Source: Oscillospiraceae bacterium
Lineage (GTDB): Bacteria > Bacillota > Clostridia > Oscillospirales > Acutalibacteraceae
Reading direction: 5' to 3'
Length of the DNA stretch: 64,000 bases
NCBI GenBank assembly: GCA_015066445.1
Contig: SVOK01000004.1
Location: 1-64,000, forward strand
Below, in pieces: positions 18,768 to 28,281 of the stretch. Below the pieces are notes generated by a model. The model was not told the DNA's origin. It did not search any database and saw only the letters and a list, made by a program, of their open reading frames with translations. Positions within the stretch are counted from its first letter, which is position 1. The number at the start of each line of letters is the position of its first letter. The position numbers and the translations under genes are program-made.

Positions 18768-19763
18768 TCACACTTCCCTTTCAATTTGAAGTTCTAAATT
18801 TTTAATTCCCTCTTTTGCTTTTACCTTACAGTAAAAACCATTAGTTTCCAAATGAAGAATATTGCTTTTCTTCTGACCTATCATTTTCGATACGTCGCTT
18901 TTATTTACAAATATTATATATTTTCCTTTTTCGCCTAACTGCTTTAAAGCCTTGTTAAGCATTATCTGCGATTGACAAAGCTCACTGAAAGCGGGGTGCC
19001 ATGGGCCCGAAAGATAAGCCTTTTCTTCGATAGAATGAAGTCCGAGTCTTATAACCCTTATACCCGCTTCTGTAAACATTGTATATAGCCTTGCAGCAAG
19101 CTCCACTGCTTCACCCAAAGACTGTGGCTTATATTTACCGTCATCGTATAAGGCGCCCAAATCGGTGTCCTTTAAAACTATTGTTGGATAAATACGCACC
19201 GTATCAGGCTTTATTTCAATAACCTTTTTAGCGGTTTTAATAGCGCCCTCATCACTATCAGCGTAAAGCCCCGTCATTATCTGGAGCCCCAATTCAAAGC
19301 CGTGCTCTTTAATAAGCCTTGAAGCATTCACAACGTCCTGTGCAGTATGCCCACGGTTATTCATTTTAAGCACCCTCGCAACAAGACTCTGCGCACCAAG
19401 CTCAATTGCGGTAACGCCTTTGTTTTTAAGGATTTCAAGTATTTCCTCATCTATAGCATCAGGTCTTGTTGAAATTCTGATACCACTCACATCGCCATTT
19501 TTAACGAATTCATACGCCTCATCTAAAAGGTCGGTCATATAGTTACGGTTAATTGCTGTAAAGCTGCCGCCAAAAAAGGCTATTTCAGTGGTACCAGGGT
19601 CGAATTTAGGCGATTTTTTAGCAAGTGCTACAGCTTCTGCCACGTCCTTAGTTCTCGGCGCTTTGCAAACTCCTGTAATATATCTTTGGTTACAAAAGCT
19701 GCATTTGTTTGGACAACCAATATGCGGCACAAAAATCGAAATATTTGAGTGAACCGCACTCAT
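18768..19763 (-). CDS. Elp3-like radical SAM protein
   Basis: A 331-residue radical S-adenosylmethionine enzyme with an N-terminal CPNKCSFC cluster-binding motif (CxxxCxxC), the FFGGSFTA glycine motif, and an Elp3-like SPASM-free core with ISTRPDAID and ELGAQS. It resembles the Elp3/MiaB-like group but has no acetyltransferase domain. Such genes commonly lie between rnc and smc in Clostridia, suggesting an RNA-modification or cofactor role, but the reaction is not established. Its ATG overlaps the rnc stop (ATGA). Confidence 0.85.
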   Translation of the reverse strand: MSAVHSNISIFVPHIGCPNKCSFCNQRYITGVCKAPRTKDVAEAVALAKKSPKFDPGTTEIAFFGGSFTAINRNYMTDLLDEAYEFVKNGDVSGIRISTRPDAIDEEILEILKNKGVTAIELGAQSLVARVLKMNNRGHTAQDVVNASRLIKEHGFELGLQIMTGLYADSDEGAIKTAKKVIEIKPDTVRIYPTIVLKDTDLGALYDDGKYKPQSLGEAVELAARLYTMFTEAGIRVIRLGLHSIEEKAYLSGPWHPAFSELCQSQIMLNKALKQLGEKGKYIIFVNKSDVSKMIGQKKSNILHLETNGFYCKVKAKEGIKNLELQIEREV

Positions 19764-20440
19764 ATCTCAGCACCCATAAGGCTAAGCGCCTGCTTTGCTG
19801 CCATCTGCTCTGCTTGCTTTTTGGATTTACCCTTTCCCTTGCCGATAACATTTGAATTAAGATGAACCTCAACCTCAAAAAGCTTATCGTGGTCAGGACC
19901 GCTCTCCCCTGTGAGAATATAAGTCACATACTCCTCGGGGTTGCGCTGTATGATTTCCTGCAAAGCAGTTTTATAATCCTTGAATACCTCATCATCGGTA
20001 TGCTTTAATTCCTTAAGAATAAAATTCATAACAAATTTTCGGGCAGTTTCCAAATCGCTATCAAGATAAATTGCCGCAAGAACTGCCTCAAAAGCATCAG
20101 CTAAGATGGAATCCCTTTCTCTGCCGCCGCCCTTTTCCTCGCCTTTGCCAAGACGCAAAAACGAGCCTAAATCGAGTTCTCTTGAAAAACCGCAAAGTGA
20201 TTTTTCGCACACAAGTGATGCCCTTAGCTTTGTTAGCTCGCCCTCAGGAAGATTTCCGAATTGTTTATATATATAGTCCGAAACTATTACCGATAAAACC
20301 GAATCGCCCAAAAACTCAAGTCTCTCATTAGAGGTCACTCCGTCTCTCGCCTCATTAGCATAAGAGGAATGCGTGAGTGCATTTAAAAGAAGTGACTCGT
20401 TTTTAAAGGTATAGTCTAAATTCTTTTGTAAAGCCTTCAT
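19760..20440 (-). CDS. rnc: Ribonuclease III
   Basis: A 226-residue double-strand-specific RNase that processes rRNA and mRNA. The catalytic signature NERLEFLGDSVL is at about residue 38, and the second acidic motif is in DAFEAVLAAIYLDSD. A double-stranded RNA-binding domain fills the C-terminal 70 residues (TALQEIIQRN...GKGKSKKQAEQMAAKQAL). AAAGGA precedes the ATG. It follows plsX directly; the acpP gene that often separates the two is absent here. Confidence 0.97.
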   Translation of the reverse strand: MKALQKNLDYTFKNESLLLNALTHSSYANEARDGVTSNERLEFLGDSVLSVIVSDYIYKQFGNLPEGELTKLRASLVCEKSLCGFSRELDLGSFLRLGKGEEKGGGRERDSILADAFEAVLAAIYLDSDLETARKFVMNFILKELKHTDDEVFKDYKTALQEIIQRNPEEYVTYILTGESGPDHDKLFEVEVHLNSNVIGKGKGKSKKQAEQMAAKQALSLMGAEI

Positions 20441-20460
20441 TTAAAAATTCCTTTATAAAT

Positions 20461-21447
20461 TTATGTAAGCTGTTCTGAAATTGTTTCGATAACGCCGTTT
20501 TCTGTAATAGCCACTGCCTGACGGATAGCATTTTTAACCGCCTTTGCATCTGAGCTACCGTGTGCTTTAATTACTGTCTTTTTAACACCCAACAAAAGTG
20601 CTCCGCCAACCTCTGAGCTATCCATCATACTTTTAAGTGCATATAAATCCTTTTTGATAACCAACGCGGCTAATTTGTTGAATATGTTTTTATAAAGAGC
20701 ATTTTTTATAAGCTTAAAGAGAGTTGAAGCTGTGCCCTCAATAAGCTTTAAGGCGATATTGCCTGTAAAGCCGTCAGTAATTACAGCATCACATTCGCCC
20801 TTAGGCATTTCTCTCGACTCAATATTACCCACAAAGTTTATAGGAGCTTCGCTTAAAAGCTTGTAAGCTTCTTTCTGGAGCTCACCACCCTTAGTATCCT
20901 CTGTTCCGATATTAAGAAGACCTATTTTAGGCTCTTTAATGCCCTCAACCTTTGATAGATAGGTGCTTGCCATAATACCAAATTGCTCTAACATTTCAGG
21001 TCTGCATTCAGCGTTAGCGCCCATATCCATAAGCATATAATGTCCCTTAGGAGATGGTATAAATCCTGCCAGAGCAGGTCTTTTTATACCCTTTATTCGC
21101 TTTACAATAAGAGTACCGCCCACAACTATAGCACCTGTTGAGCCTGCTGATACAAAGGCGTCTGCTCTTCCCTCTGTCAGCTCCTTAAACGCTAAAGCCA
21201 TTGAGCTTTCGCTATGAGCCTTTAAAAGAGTTGTGGGGTCATCGTGCATAGAAATAACATCATCAGTATCAACAATAATAAGCTCGCCTTTAAATGAGAG
21301 TTCATTTTCTTTAATAATGTTTTCAATAGTTCCCTTATTTCCTGTAAGAGTGATATCAACCCCTAATTCATTAGAGGCTAAAGCCGCTCCCTTTACAATT
21401 TCCAAAGGCGCATTATCTCCTCCAAAAGCATCAACTACTACACGCAT
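20461..21447 (-). CDS. plsX: Phosphate acyltransferase PlsX
   Basis: It makes acyl-phosphate from acyl-ACP for phosphatidic acid synthesis. The 328-residue sequence starts RVVVDAFGGDNAP and shows SAGSTGA and the GTEDTKGGELQKEAY region typical of PlsX, a peripheral membrane enzyme. It lies between trmFO and rnc with 3 bp to the trmFO stop. Neither rpmF nor acpP, frequent neighbours, is found in the window. Confidence 0.97.
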   Translation of the reverse strand: MRVVVDAFGGDNAPLEIVKGAALASNELGVDITLTGNKGTIENIIKENELSFKGELIIVDTDDVISMHDDPTTLLKAHSESSMALAFKELTEGRADAFVSAGSTGAIVVGGTLIVKRIKGIKRPALAGFIPSPKGHYMLMDMGANAECRPEMLEQFGIMASTYLSKVEGIKEPKIGLLNIGTEDTKGGELQKEAYKLLSEAPINFVGNIESREMPKGECDAVITDGFTGNIALKLIEGTASTLFKLIKNALYKNIFNKLAALVIKKDLYALKSMMDSSEVGGALLLGVKKTVIKAHGSSDAKAVKNAIRQAVAITENGVIETISEQLT

Positions 21448-21450
21448 TGT

Positions 21451-22761
21451 TTACAACTCCTTTTTTATGTTTGCGCTAAACCACTCCAAAGAACGGTTTG
21501 AAAGCGCTGCATATCTTTCCTTTTTATCCTTGATTTTCTCTGTAAGTGCGGGAAGAATTCCAAAATTTGCGCCCATAGGCTGAAATTTTTCCACACGTTC
21601 ATCTGTTATATATCCAAGTAAAGCGCCTATCATACTTATATCAGGTAATACCGTCGGTTCTTCATCACGAAGTCTTGCTACAGCATTAATTCCTGCTATA
21701 ATTCCGCTTGCGGCAGATTCCATATAACCCTCAACACCCGAAATCTGACCTGCAAAGAAAATATTTTTATTTTTCTTTAAAGACAAATCCCTGTTTAAAA
21801 GCTTGGGCGAATTAATAAAAGTATTTCTGTGCATAACACCGTAACGCATAAATTCTGCATTTTCAAGTCCCGGTATCATTGAAAAAACTCTTTTTTGCTC
21901 AGGAAATTTAAGGTTAGTCTGAAAACCGACGATATTAAAAAGTGAGCCCTCTGCGTTTTCACGTCTTAACTGAACCGCCGCCCAAGGTCTGTGACCGGTT
22001 CTCGGGTCCTTTAGTCCCACAGGCTTTAGCGGACCGAAACGGATAGAATCCTCGCCACGTTTTGCTAAAACCTCAATTGGCATACAGCCTTCATAAACCG
22101 TTAGCGGTTTATCAAATTCCTTTAAAGGAGCGCTTTCAGCATTTACAAGCTCTTTATGAAACGAAGTATACTCCTCCTTATTCATATAGCAGTTGATATA
22201 ATCGTCAGTACCTTTATCATATCTTGAAGCGTAAAACGCCTTGCTCATATCAATACTTTCGGCTGTAACTATCGGTGCTGCCGCATCATAAAAACTGAGA
22301 TTTTCGCCGCCTGAAAGCTCTTTGATTTTTTCTGCCAATTCGCCGTCAGTAAGAGGACCAGTTGCAATAACGGTAATACCGTCGTCAGGAATTTCGGTTA
22401 CAACTCGGTTTTCAATTTCAATATTAGGGTGAGCTTTTATTTTTTCGGTGATAAGCGAAGAAAAAATATCTCTGTCAACCGCCAAAGCTCCGCCTGCCGC
22501 AACAGAGCATTCTGCCGCCGCATCTAAACAAACCGAGTTAAAACGCCGCATTTCCTCTTTTAAAAGTCCTGCCGCAGAATCTATTCTTGCCGCCTTTAAG
22601 GAGTTTGAGCAAACAAGCTCTGCAAAGCCGTCACTTTTATGCGCAGGGGTTTTCTTTAAAGGCTTCATCTCTATAAGCCTTACCTTTATTCCTCTGTTTG
22701 CTATCTGCCAAGCTGCTTCACAGCCCGCAAGACCTGCGCCCAAAACCTTAATTTCTTTCAT
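21451..22761 (-). CDS. trmFO: Methylenetetrahydrofolate--tRNA-(uracil-5-)-methyltransferase TrmFO
   Basis: A flavin- and folate-dependent enzyme that forms ribothymidine at position 54 of tRNA. The FAD-binding [14 protein letters not shown] motif opens the 436-residue protein; LVCSNSLKA and the [10 protein letters not shown] and [14 protein letters not shown] regions are characteristic. The start overlaps the topA stop (TAATG) with AAGGA just before it. The topA-trmFO order is conserved in Firmicutes. Confidence 0.97.
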   Translation of the reverse strand: MKEIKVLGAGLAGCEAAWQIANRGIKVRLIEMKPLKKTPAHKSDGFAELVCSNSLKAARIDSAAGLLKEEMRRFNSVCLDAAAECSVAAGGALAVDRDIFSSLITEKIKAHPNIEIENRVVTEIPDDGITVIATGPLTDGELAEKIKELSGGENLSFYDAAAPIVTAESIDMSKAFYASRYDKGTDDYINCYMNKEEYTSFHKELVNAESAPLKEFDKPLTVYEGCMPIEVLAKRGEDSIRFGPLKPVGLKDPRTGHRPWAAVQLRRENAEGSLFNIVGFQTNLKFPEQKRVFSMIPGLENAEFMRYGVMHRNTFINSPKLLNRDLSLKKNKNIFFAGQISGVEGYMESAASGIIAGINAVARLRDEEPTVLPDISMIGALLGYITDERVEKFQPMGANFGILPALTEKIKDKKERYAALSNRSLEWFSANIKKEL

Positions 22762-24860
22762 TACTCGGTATCCTTACTTTTTTTAGTTGTTTTCTTTTGT
22801 CTTGTGGGACAATCCCCGTTAATACAGTAATTTCTGCCCCTTATTCCTGCTATTATATATCCTCCGCATTCCTTGCAGGTCTCACCTGTTGGAATACCGG
22901 GGGCTGCAAAATCGCACTGAGGATAATTTGAACAGCCATAGAATTTTTTGCCTTTTTTAGAAGTGCGTTTTATTAGCTTAGCTCCGCATTTAGGACATGG
23001 CTGTTTAACCTCGTCCTCGGGAACAGGCTTTGTGTTTTTACATTGCGGATAATTCGGGCAAGCCAAAAACTTTCCGAATCTGCTTGAACGGATTACCATT
23101 TTGCTTCCGCACTTTTCACACACAACATCGGTTTCAACCGCAGGCACTTTAACACGCTTACCATCAAGCGATTCTTCTGCCTTTTTATAAAGCTTATCAA
23201 AATCATTGTAAAAATCTTCAATGGTTTTAACCCACATCAAATCGCCTGCGCCTATTTTATCAAGCTTTACTTCAAGTCCTGCCGTAAATTTAACATCAAA
23301 TATTTTATCAAAATATTCTACCATCAAATCGGATACAACCATACCAAGATTAGTAGGCTTAAGTGATTTCTTTTCACGCTCAATATAATCTCTGCCCATA
23401 ATATTGGTAAGAATCGGCGCATAGGTAGAAGGTCTGCCTATACCGTTTTCATCAAGAGCCTTAATAAGAGTGGGCTCAGTATATCTTGGTGGTGGCTGAG
23501 TGAAATGCTGATTTGGAGTAAGCTCCCTAAGCTTTAAAATTTCACCCTCGGTCATATCAGGAAGGCTTACCTCGTTTTCATTCTCCTCGTCTTTACCTTC
23601 TTCGTAAAGCACAGTAAAACCGTCAAAACGGACAGAATAACCGCTTGCCTTAAAGAGATAATCCCCTGCAGTAATATCAACATTAACAGTATCCTGAACG
23701 CAAACTGCCATAAGAGAAGCTATAAAGCGCTCCCAGATAAGTTTATAAAGCTTATACTGTTCAGCTGTAAGTGAAGGCTTTGCCTGCTCGGGAGTTAGAG
23801 TAATAACAGTGGGACGGATAGCCTCGTGAGCGTCCTGAGCGCCGCTTTTGGTTTTAAAATAGCGAGGAGAAGACGGCAGATATTTTTCACCGTAACGACC
23901 TGTTATATATTTATTAGCCGCCGCTCTTGCTTCCTCAGAGATACGCAAAGAGTCTGTACGCATATAGGTTATAAGACCGGTAGAGCCAAGCCCCGAAATA
24001 TCAACACCCTCATAAAGCTGCTGAGCAATACGCATTGTTCTTTGAGCGGTAAAGCCGAGCTTTCGTGAAGCCTCCTGTTGGAGGGTTGAGGTTATAAACG
24101 GAGGTGCAGGCTGACGGTTGCGCTTGCCCTTTTTAATCTGAGTCACAGTATACTCTGCATTCTCAAGGCTGTTTACAATGCTTTCTGCCTGAGTGCCGTT
24201 TTCAATTCTTTCAATTTTTTCGCCGTTTTTATCTCCGTAAAGCTTAGCCACAAAGGTTTTTCTGCCTGATGCTAACTTTGCATCAATTGACCAATATTCC
24301 TCAGGGTTAAACTTTTCGATTTCACGTTCACGCTCAACAATAAGTCTTAAGGCAACAGTCTGAACTCGTCCTGCCGAAAGACCGCTCTTTACCTTTTTCC
24401 AAAGCAAAGGGCTGAGCTTATAACCCACAATTCTGTCAAGCACACGGCGAGCCTGCTGAGCATCAACCAAATTTATATCAAGCTGTCTTGGAGCTTTTAT
24501 ACCCGCCTTAACGCCTGATTCAGTGATTTCATTAAAGGTAACACGGTTAGCATCATTTAAATCAAGCGCTAAAATCTGAGCCAAATGCCAAGAGATAGCC
24601 TCACCCTCTCTATCAGGGTCAGTTGCAAGGTAAACTGCGTCACTGTCAGCCGCAGCCTGCTTCAAGGTTTTTATAAGTTCCTTTTTTTCAGGCAAATTAG
24701 AATACTGTGGCTTAAATCCGTTTTCTATATCAACACCAAGCTTTGATTTTGGCAGGTCACGTATATGACCCATAGATGCCATTACCTTATAATCGCCGCC
24801 AAGATATTTTTTTATGCTTTTTACTTTAGTCGGAGACTCTACTATTAAAAGCTTTGACAT
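22761..24860 (-). CDS. topA: DNA topoisomerase I
   Basis: A type IA topoisomerase of 699 residues that relaxes negative supercoils. The Toprim domain has [16 protein letters not shown] and [14 protein letters not shown]; the catalytic tyrosine is in [11 protein letters not shown]; and three C-terminal Cys4 zinc ribbons are seen (CEKCGSK...CPNYPQC, CPKCGAK...CSNYPQC and CKECGGY...CINGDCP). The last ribbon is shorter than the others. A CAGGAGG site precedes the ATG. It lies between dprA and trmFO. Confidence 0.98.
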   Translation of the reverse strand: MSKLLIVESPTKVKSIKKYLGGDYKVMASMGHIRDLPKSKLGVDIENGFKPQYSNLPEKKELIKTLKQAAADSDAVYLATDPDREGEAISWHLAQILALDLNDANRVTFNEITESGVKAGIKAPRQLDINLVDAQQARRVLDRIVGYKLSPLLWKKVKSGLSAGRVQTVALRLIVEREREIEKFNPEEYWSIDAKLASGRKTFVAKLYGDKNGEKIERIENGTQAESIVNSLENAEYTVTQIKKGKRNRQPAPPFITSTLQQEASRKLGFTAQRTMRIAQQLYEGVDISGLGSTGLITYMRTDSLRISEEARAAANKYITGRYGEKYLPSSPRYFKTKSGAQDAHEAIRPTVITLTPEQAKPSLTAEQYKLYKLIWERFIASLMAVCVQDTVNVDITAGDYLFKASGYSVRFDGFTVLYEEGKDEENENEVSLPDMTEGEILKLRELTPNQHFTQPPPRYTEPTLIKALDENGIGRPSTYAPILTNIMGRDYIEREKKSLKPTNLGMVVSDLMVEYFDKIFDVKFTAGLEVKLDKIGAGDLMWVKTIEDFYNDFDKLYKKAEESLDGKRVKVPAVETDVVCEKCGSKMVIRSSRFGKFLACPNYPQCKNTKPVPEDEVKQPCPKCGAKLIKRTSKKGKKFYGCSNYPQCDFAAPGIPTGETCKECGGYIIAGIRGRNYCINGDCPTRQKKTTKKSKDTE

Positions 24861-24880
24861 ATATTTCCTCCTGAATTAAT

Positions 24881-26062
24881 TTACATTTTTTCATATCTGC
24901 CGCCTGGAAGAGCCTTAATAAGAAACTCCATCTCAAGCTCTGTAAGTGCCGAAAGCAGCTGCTGATTATCCATATTGGAAATCCCGATTTCTTCGGGCAG
25001 AAAAATTTGCTTATCTAAATAATTATATACTATTTTTGCTTCATTTGAAAGAGTTTCAGGCAAATTTTTTTGTGAATTTTCTGTTTTTTTCTCTGTAACA
25101 GGCTTTTTTGGGGTCACATTTTGCTTATTATTGCCGATTATGTCGCTATTTAAAGCCTTTTCTATATTGATTTTATCAGGAAAACGCAGAATATATTCAT
25201 TAAAAATATCACTTACATCTAAAAGCGGTCTTGCGCCGTCACGCAAAAGCAAATTAGAGCCTGCATATTTACTGTCCTCAGGTGAGCCTGGAATTACAAA
25301 AACATCTCTTCCCTGCTCGTTAGCATGCCTTGCAGTTATAAGTGCTCCGCTCTTTTTACCTGCCTCAACAACCACCGTTCCAAGACTAAGCGCCGCCATT
25401 ATACGGTTTCTCACAGGAAAAGTATATCGGCTCGGGTCTTCACTGGGCGGATATTCACTAATAAGACAGCCATTTTTTGAAACCGCTTTTCTAAGTTTCT
25501 TATTTTCGGGTAAATAACTGCTCTTAATTCCACAACCAAGGCACAAAACCGTTGTGCCACCTGCTTTAAGGGCGCCTGCGTGGGCATAGGTATCGGTACC
25601 TAAAGCACCTCCGCTTACTACTATCATACCTGAAGCCGCCAAGCGGTAACCCAAAGAGAATGCCGCCTTTTTACCGAATTCGCTGACCTTACGCGGTCCT
25701 ACAATACAAACGGTTGGTATCTCGTCAAATCTGGGCATATTTCCCTTTACATAAAGCACTAACGGTGCATCAGGTATCACCGAGAGGCAAAAGGGGTATT
25801 TTTCGCTGCCATAGGGTATGATTTCAATACCGTCTTTCTTGCACTCTGCCATAATGCTTAAAGAATTGGCAAGAGTAACCGCTTCTAAACGCTCCAATTC
25901 CCTTTTTGTGAAAATTTTGCTTTTTGCCCGTTTTTCATTACCCGACTTAAACAAAGCCTCGGCTGAGCCAAAATGCTCCAAAGCTTTTACCGCCTTACAG
26001 CTTCCCGCACCCAAAGCCTGCTGCAACCAAATTAAATATCTTATCACTTCATCATTTCCCAC
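24881..26062 (-). CDS. dprA: DNA-processing protein DprA
   Basis: A DprA/Smf protein of 393 residues, which in competent bacteria loads RecA on incoming single-stranded DNA. A SAM-like N-terminal region is followed by the Rossmann-like domain (CIVGPRKVSEFGKKAA, VVSGGALGTDTYAHAGAL, PVRNRIMAAL, GRDVFVIPG) and a C-terminal winged-helix region after a low-complexity linker (about residues 300-335). The GTG start overlaps the upstream methyltransferase by 19 bp. Other competence genes are not visible, so the role here may be general recombination. Confidence 0.95.
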   Translation of the reverse strand: MGNDEVIRYLIWLQQALGAGSCKAVKALEHFGSAEALFKSGNEKRAKSKIFTKRELERLEAVTLANSLSIMAECKKDGIEIIPYGSEKYPFCLSVIPDAPLVLYVKGNMPRFDEIPTVCIVGPRKVSEFGKKAAFSLGYRLAASGMIVVSGGALGTDTYAHAGALKAGGTTVLCLGCGIKSSYLPENKKLRKAVSKNGCLISEYPPSEDPSRYTFPVRNRIMAALSLGTVVVEAGKKSGALITARHANEQGRDVFVIPGSPEDSKYAGSNLLLRDGARPLLDVSDIFNEYILRFPDKINIEKALNSDIIGNNKQNVTPKKPVTEKKTENSQKNLPETLSNEAKIVYNYLDKQIFLPEEIGISNMDNQQLLSALTELEMEFLIKALPGGRYEKM

Positions 26063-26826
26063 ATTGAAATTGAGGCAGCAACCGCCGCATTTAACGACTC
26101 TGCCCTACCGCTCATTGGAATGGTTATAAGCTCGTCCGATTTTTGTTTTGTTTCATTAGTTATTCCGTTAGCTTCATTGCCGATAACAAGCACCGAACCA
26201 ACCGAAAAATTAATTTCGTTTATATGCTTAGCATCGCTATCCACAACGCAGGAATAAATTTTTAACCCTGTGTTTTTCAAATCATCAGCAAAGCATTTAA
26301 GGATTATTACAGGCATACGCAAAAGCGTTCCCATTGAAGCTCTGAGTGATTTTGGAGAATACGGGTCACAACCGCCTTGGGAGAGTATTATTCCTGATAC
26401 TCCTAAAGCCTCTGCAGTGCGTGCAACAGCCCCCAGATTTGAAGGGTCTGCTATATTTTCAAGCGCAATATATTTTCCGTTTTTGTCAATTTCAAAGTCA
26501 GCCTTCTGAGGGATTTTTGCTATTACAATTATTCCCTGCGGAGACTGAGTGTCACTTATTTTTTTGAACAATGAATCGGGAATTTTATAACATTCCTCAG
26601 CTTTTAAGGATAGTTTTTTAATATCCTCAGGGTATTTTGAATAAGCCGTAGCCGAGACAATTAACTTATCAAACAGAATTCCGTTATCATAAGCATCAAA
26701 ACAAATCCGCAGCCCCTCAAGTACAAAAAGCGCATTTTCTTTACGTGCTTTTGCAGATGACTGAAGCATTGAAGTCAGCTTGATAAGTGAATTTTCTTTG
26801 CTTGTAATTTCCTTAAAATCGGTCAA
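26044..26826 (-). CDS. SpoU/TrmH-family RNA 2'-O-methyltransferase
   Basis: A 260-residue SPOUT methyltransferase. An N-terminal substrate-binding domain (KENSLIKLTSMLQSS, ALFVLEGLRI) is followed by the knotted catalytic domain with ALENIADPSNLGAVARTAEA, VLVIGNEANGI and PMSGRAESLNAAVAA, the three SpoU motifs. It likely methylates 23S rRNA (RlmB/TsnR-like); the exact target is not determinable. The start is a TTG preceded by GGAGGGG. It is the first gene of the 16-gene run ending in leuS. Confidence 0.9.
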   Translation of the reverse strand: MTDFKEITSKENSLIKLTSMLQSSAKARKENALFVLEGLRICFDAYDNGILFDKLIVSATAYSKYPEDIKKLSLKAEECYKIPDSLFKKISDTQSPQGIIVIAKIPQKADFEIDKNGKYIALENIADPSNLGAVARTAEALGVSGIILSQGGCDPYSPKSLRASMGTLLRMPVIILKCFADDLKNTGLKIYSCVVDSDAKHINEINFSVGSVLVIGNEANGITNETKQKSDELITIPMSGRAESLNAAVAASISMWEMMK

Positions 26827-26873
26827 AATTACCCCTCCTTGCCCTAATTAAAAGAACATTTAAAAATGAAAAA

Positions 26874-26900
26874 GTCGCCAGAGAGAAAAATCTCTGGCGA
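26874..26900 (-). terminator. Intrinsic terminator after rplT
   Basis: The stem TCGCCAGAGA/TCTCTGGCGA is followed on the minus strand by CTTTTTC. It ends the infC-rpmI-rplT transcript just before the next operon. Confidence 0.9.
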
Positions 26901-26906
26901 GAATAA

Positions 26907-27266
26907 TTATTTTTCAAGAGCTTTTTTTGCATTCTTAACGAGAGTTGCAAAACCTGCAGCATCGTTAACAGCTAAGTCAGCCAACATCTTACGGTTGATC
27001 TGAATTCCTGCCTTGTTAAGACCATTCATAAATGAAGAATAGTTAATATCATTCATTTTGCAGGCAGCAGAAATACGGGTGATCCAAAGACGACGGAAGT
27101 CACGCTTCTTAAGTCTACGACCAACATAAGCATAGTTGCCGGATTTCATTACGGCTTCTTTAGCGGTTTTAAAGAGCTTGGATTTAGCGCCAAAATAGCC
27201 CTTAGCAAGCTTTAATATCTTTTTTCTTCTTTTGCGTGTTGCTAACGCACCTTTAACACGTGCCAT
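26907..27266 (-). CDS. rplT: 50S ribosomal protein L20
   Basis: The 119-residue bL20 has the N-terminal [19 protein letters not shown], essential for early 50S assembly, and the C-terminal globular part with [20 protein letters not shown]20 is the known repressor of its own operon in Firmicutes through binding to the infC leader. It is the third gene of infC-rpmI-rplT. Confidence 0.98.
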   Translation of the reverse strand: MARVKGALATRKRRKKILKLAKGYFGAKSKLFKTAKEAVMKSGNYAYVGRRLKKRDFRRLWITRISAACKMNDINYSSFMNGLNKAGIQINRKMLADLAVNDAAGFATLVKNAKKALEK

Positions 27267-27295
27267 TTGTGTTTACCTCCACTTTCAAGTTTTCC

Positions 27296-27493
27296 TTACT
27301 TATAAGGAATCATTTTCTTTATTGCTGCTACATTTGTTACGTCAGCAGTTACGGTCTTGCGAAGATTTCTCTTGCGCTTGGTTGTTTTCTTGTTGAGAAT
27401 GTGTGACTTGAAAGCATGAGCTCTCTTAACCTTACCGGTTTTGGTCAGCTTAAAGCGTTTCTTAGCGCCACTGTGTGTTTTAATCTTAGGCAT
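27296..27493 (-). CDS. rpmI: 50S ribosomal protein L35
   Basis: The 65-residue bL35 begins [18 protein letters not shown] and contains [10 protein letters not shown], diagnostic for the family. It sits between infC and rplT, with GGAGGA upstream of the ATG. Confidence 0.98.
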   Translation of the reverse strand: MPKIKTHSGAKKRFKLTKTGKVKRAHAFKSHILNKKTTKRKRNLRKTVTADVTNVAAIKKMIPYK

Positions 27494-27523
27494 TGTAAGT
27501 CCTCCCTATATTTTTTACAACAA

Positions 27524-28042
27524 TTATTTACCCGACTTGGGGGCAAGGAACATAAGCATATTACGTCCTTCCATTTTAGCAGGCTTTTCTACAGAACAAT
27601 AGTCCTTGCAGAATTCTGCAAAGCGGTTCATAGTTTCAAGACCTATCTCAGGGTGACCGAGCTCACGGCCTCTGAAACGGATAGAAACCTTAACCTTGTC
27701 GCCGTCCTGCAAAAAGCGGATAGCGTGCTTGCCTTTGGTTTCAAAATCATGAACATCAATACTAAGTCCAAGACGAACTTCCTTAACATCCATTACCTTT
27801 TGATTCTTCTTAGCTTCTTTTTCACGTTTTGCCTGCTCGAAACGGTACTTACCGTAATCCATTATCTTGCAAACAGGCGGCTGAGCATTAGGAGAAATGC
27901 AAACCAAATCTAAGTCTGCGGCATAAGCCTCCTCCAAAGCCTTATCAACCGAAACGATACCAAGCTGAGAACCATCGGCTGTGATTACACGAACTTCCTT
28001 GAATTTAATATTTTCGTTTATGGCAAGTTCTTTACTGCTAAT
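27524..28042 (-). CDS. infC: Translation initiation factor IF-3 with an ATT start codon
   Basis: The track reports only residues from an internal TTG (27937). Reading upstream in frame, the family N-terminus ELAINENIKFKEVRVITAD continues to an ATT codon at 28042, 7 bases behind GGAGGTG; no ATG, GTG or TTG fits. ATT as an infC start is well known and lets IF-3 repress its own translation by rejecting poor start codons. The full protein is 172 residues with the IF3-N domain, lysine-rich linker (EQAKREKEAKKNQK) and IF3-C domain (DVHDFETKGKHAIRFL, GRELGHPEIG). First gene of the operon. Confidence 0.96.
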   Translation of the reverse strand: MSSKELAINENIKFKEVRVITADGSQLGIVSVDKALEEAYAADLDLVCISPNAQPPVCKIMDYGKYRFEQAKREKEAKKNQKVMDVKEVRLGLSIDVHDFETKGKHAIRFLQDGDKVKVSIRFRGRELGHPEIGLETMNRFAEFCKDYCSVEKPAKMEGRNMLMFLAPKSGK

Positions 28043-28213
28043 GTTGACACACCTCCAGATTAGGTAGTCGGTTAAACCGACCTAAAAACAAAAGCGTGGA
28101 CGCAAAACGCCCACGCATAAGAATACCGTAAATAAAAAATTAAAAACGAAATCTTATTAACCCTTTAACTTACTCGCTGAGGGTGAGGACGCATAGCGCA
28201 CTACTTCTTTGTG
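28043..28213 (-). promoter_or_regulatory. infC-rpmI-rplT leader with attenuator (L20-leader type)
   Basis: About 170 nt of transcribed leader precede infC. It contains a terminator-like hairpin (GCGTGG...CCACGC, 28094-28116, then TTTTGTTTTT on the minus strand) and a second perfect hairpin (GTCGGTT-A-AACCGAC, 28068-28082) just before the ribosome binding site. Position and structure match the L20 autoregulatory leader of Firmicutes, in which L20 binding favours termination. The L20-binding fold itself was not modelled. Confidence 0.75.
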
Positions 28214-28219
28214 CTTACT

Positions 28220-28247
28220 ATTATACACCCTTTTTCCGATTTGTCAA
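28220..28247 (-). promoter_or_regulatory. Sigma-A promoter of infC operon
   Basis: On the minus strand a perfect TTGACA and a perfect TATAAT are separated by 16 bp, as expected for a strongly expressed ribosomal operon. Confidence 0.85.
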
Positions 28248-28281
28248 GCATTTTTTGTAAAACAATATTCAACTATATTTT

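Noticed and set aside
27524-27937. infC as started in the ORF track at a TTG
   Set aside because: It would delete the first 35 residues of the conserved IF3-N domain, which continue in frame to an ATT behind a strong ribosome binding site.
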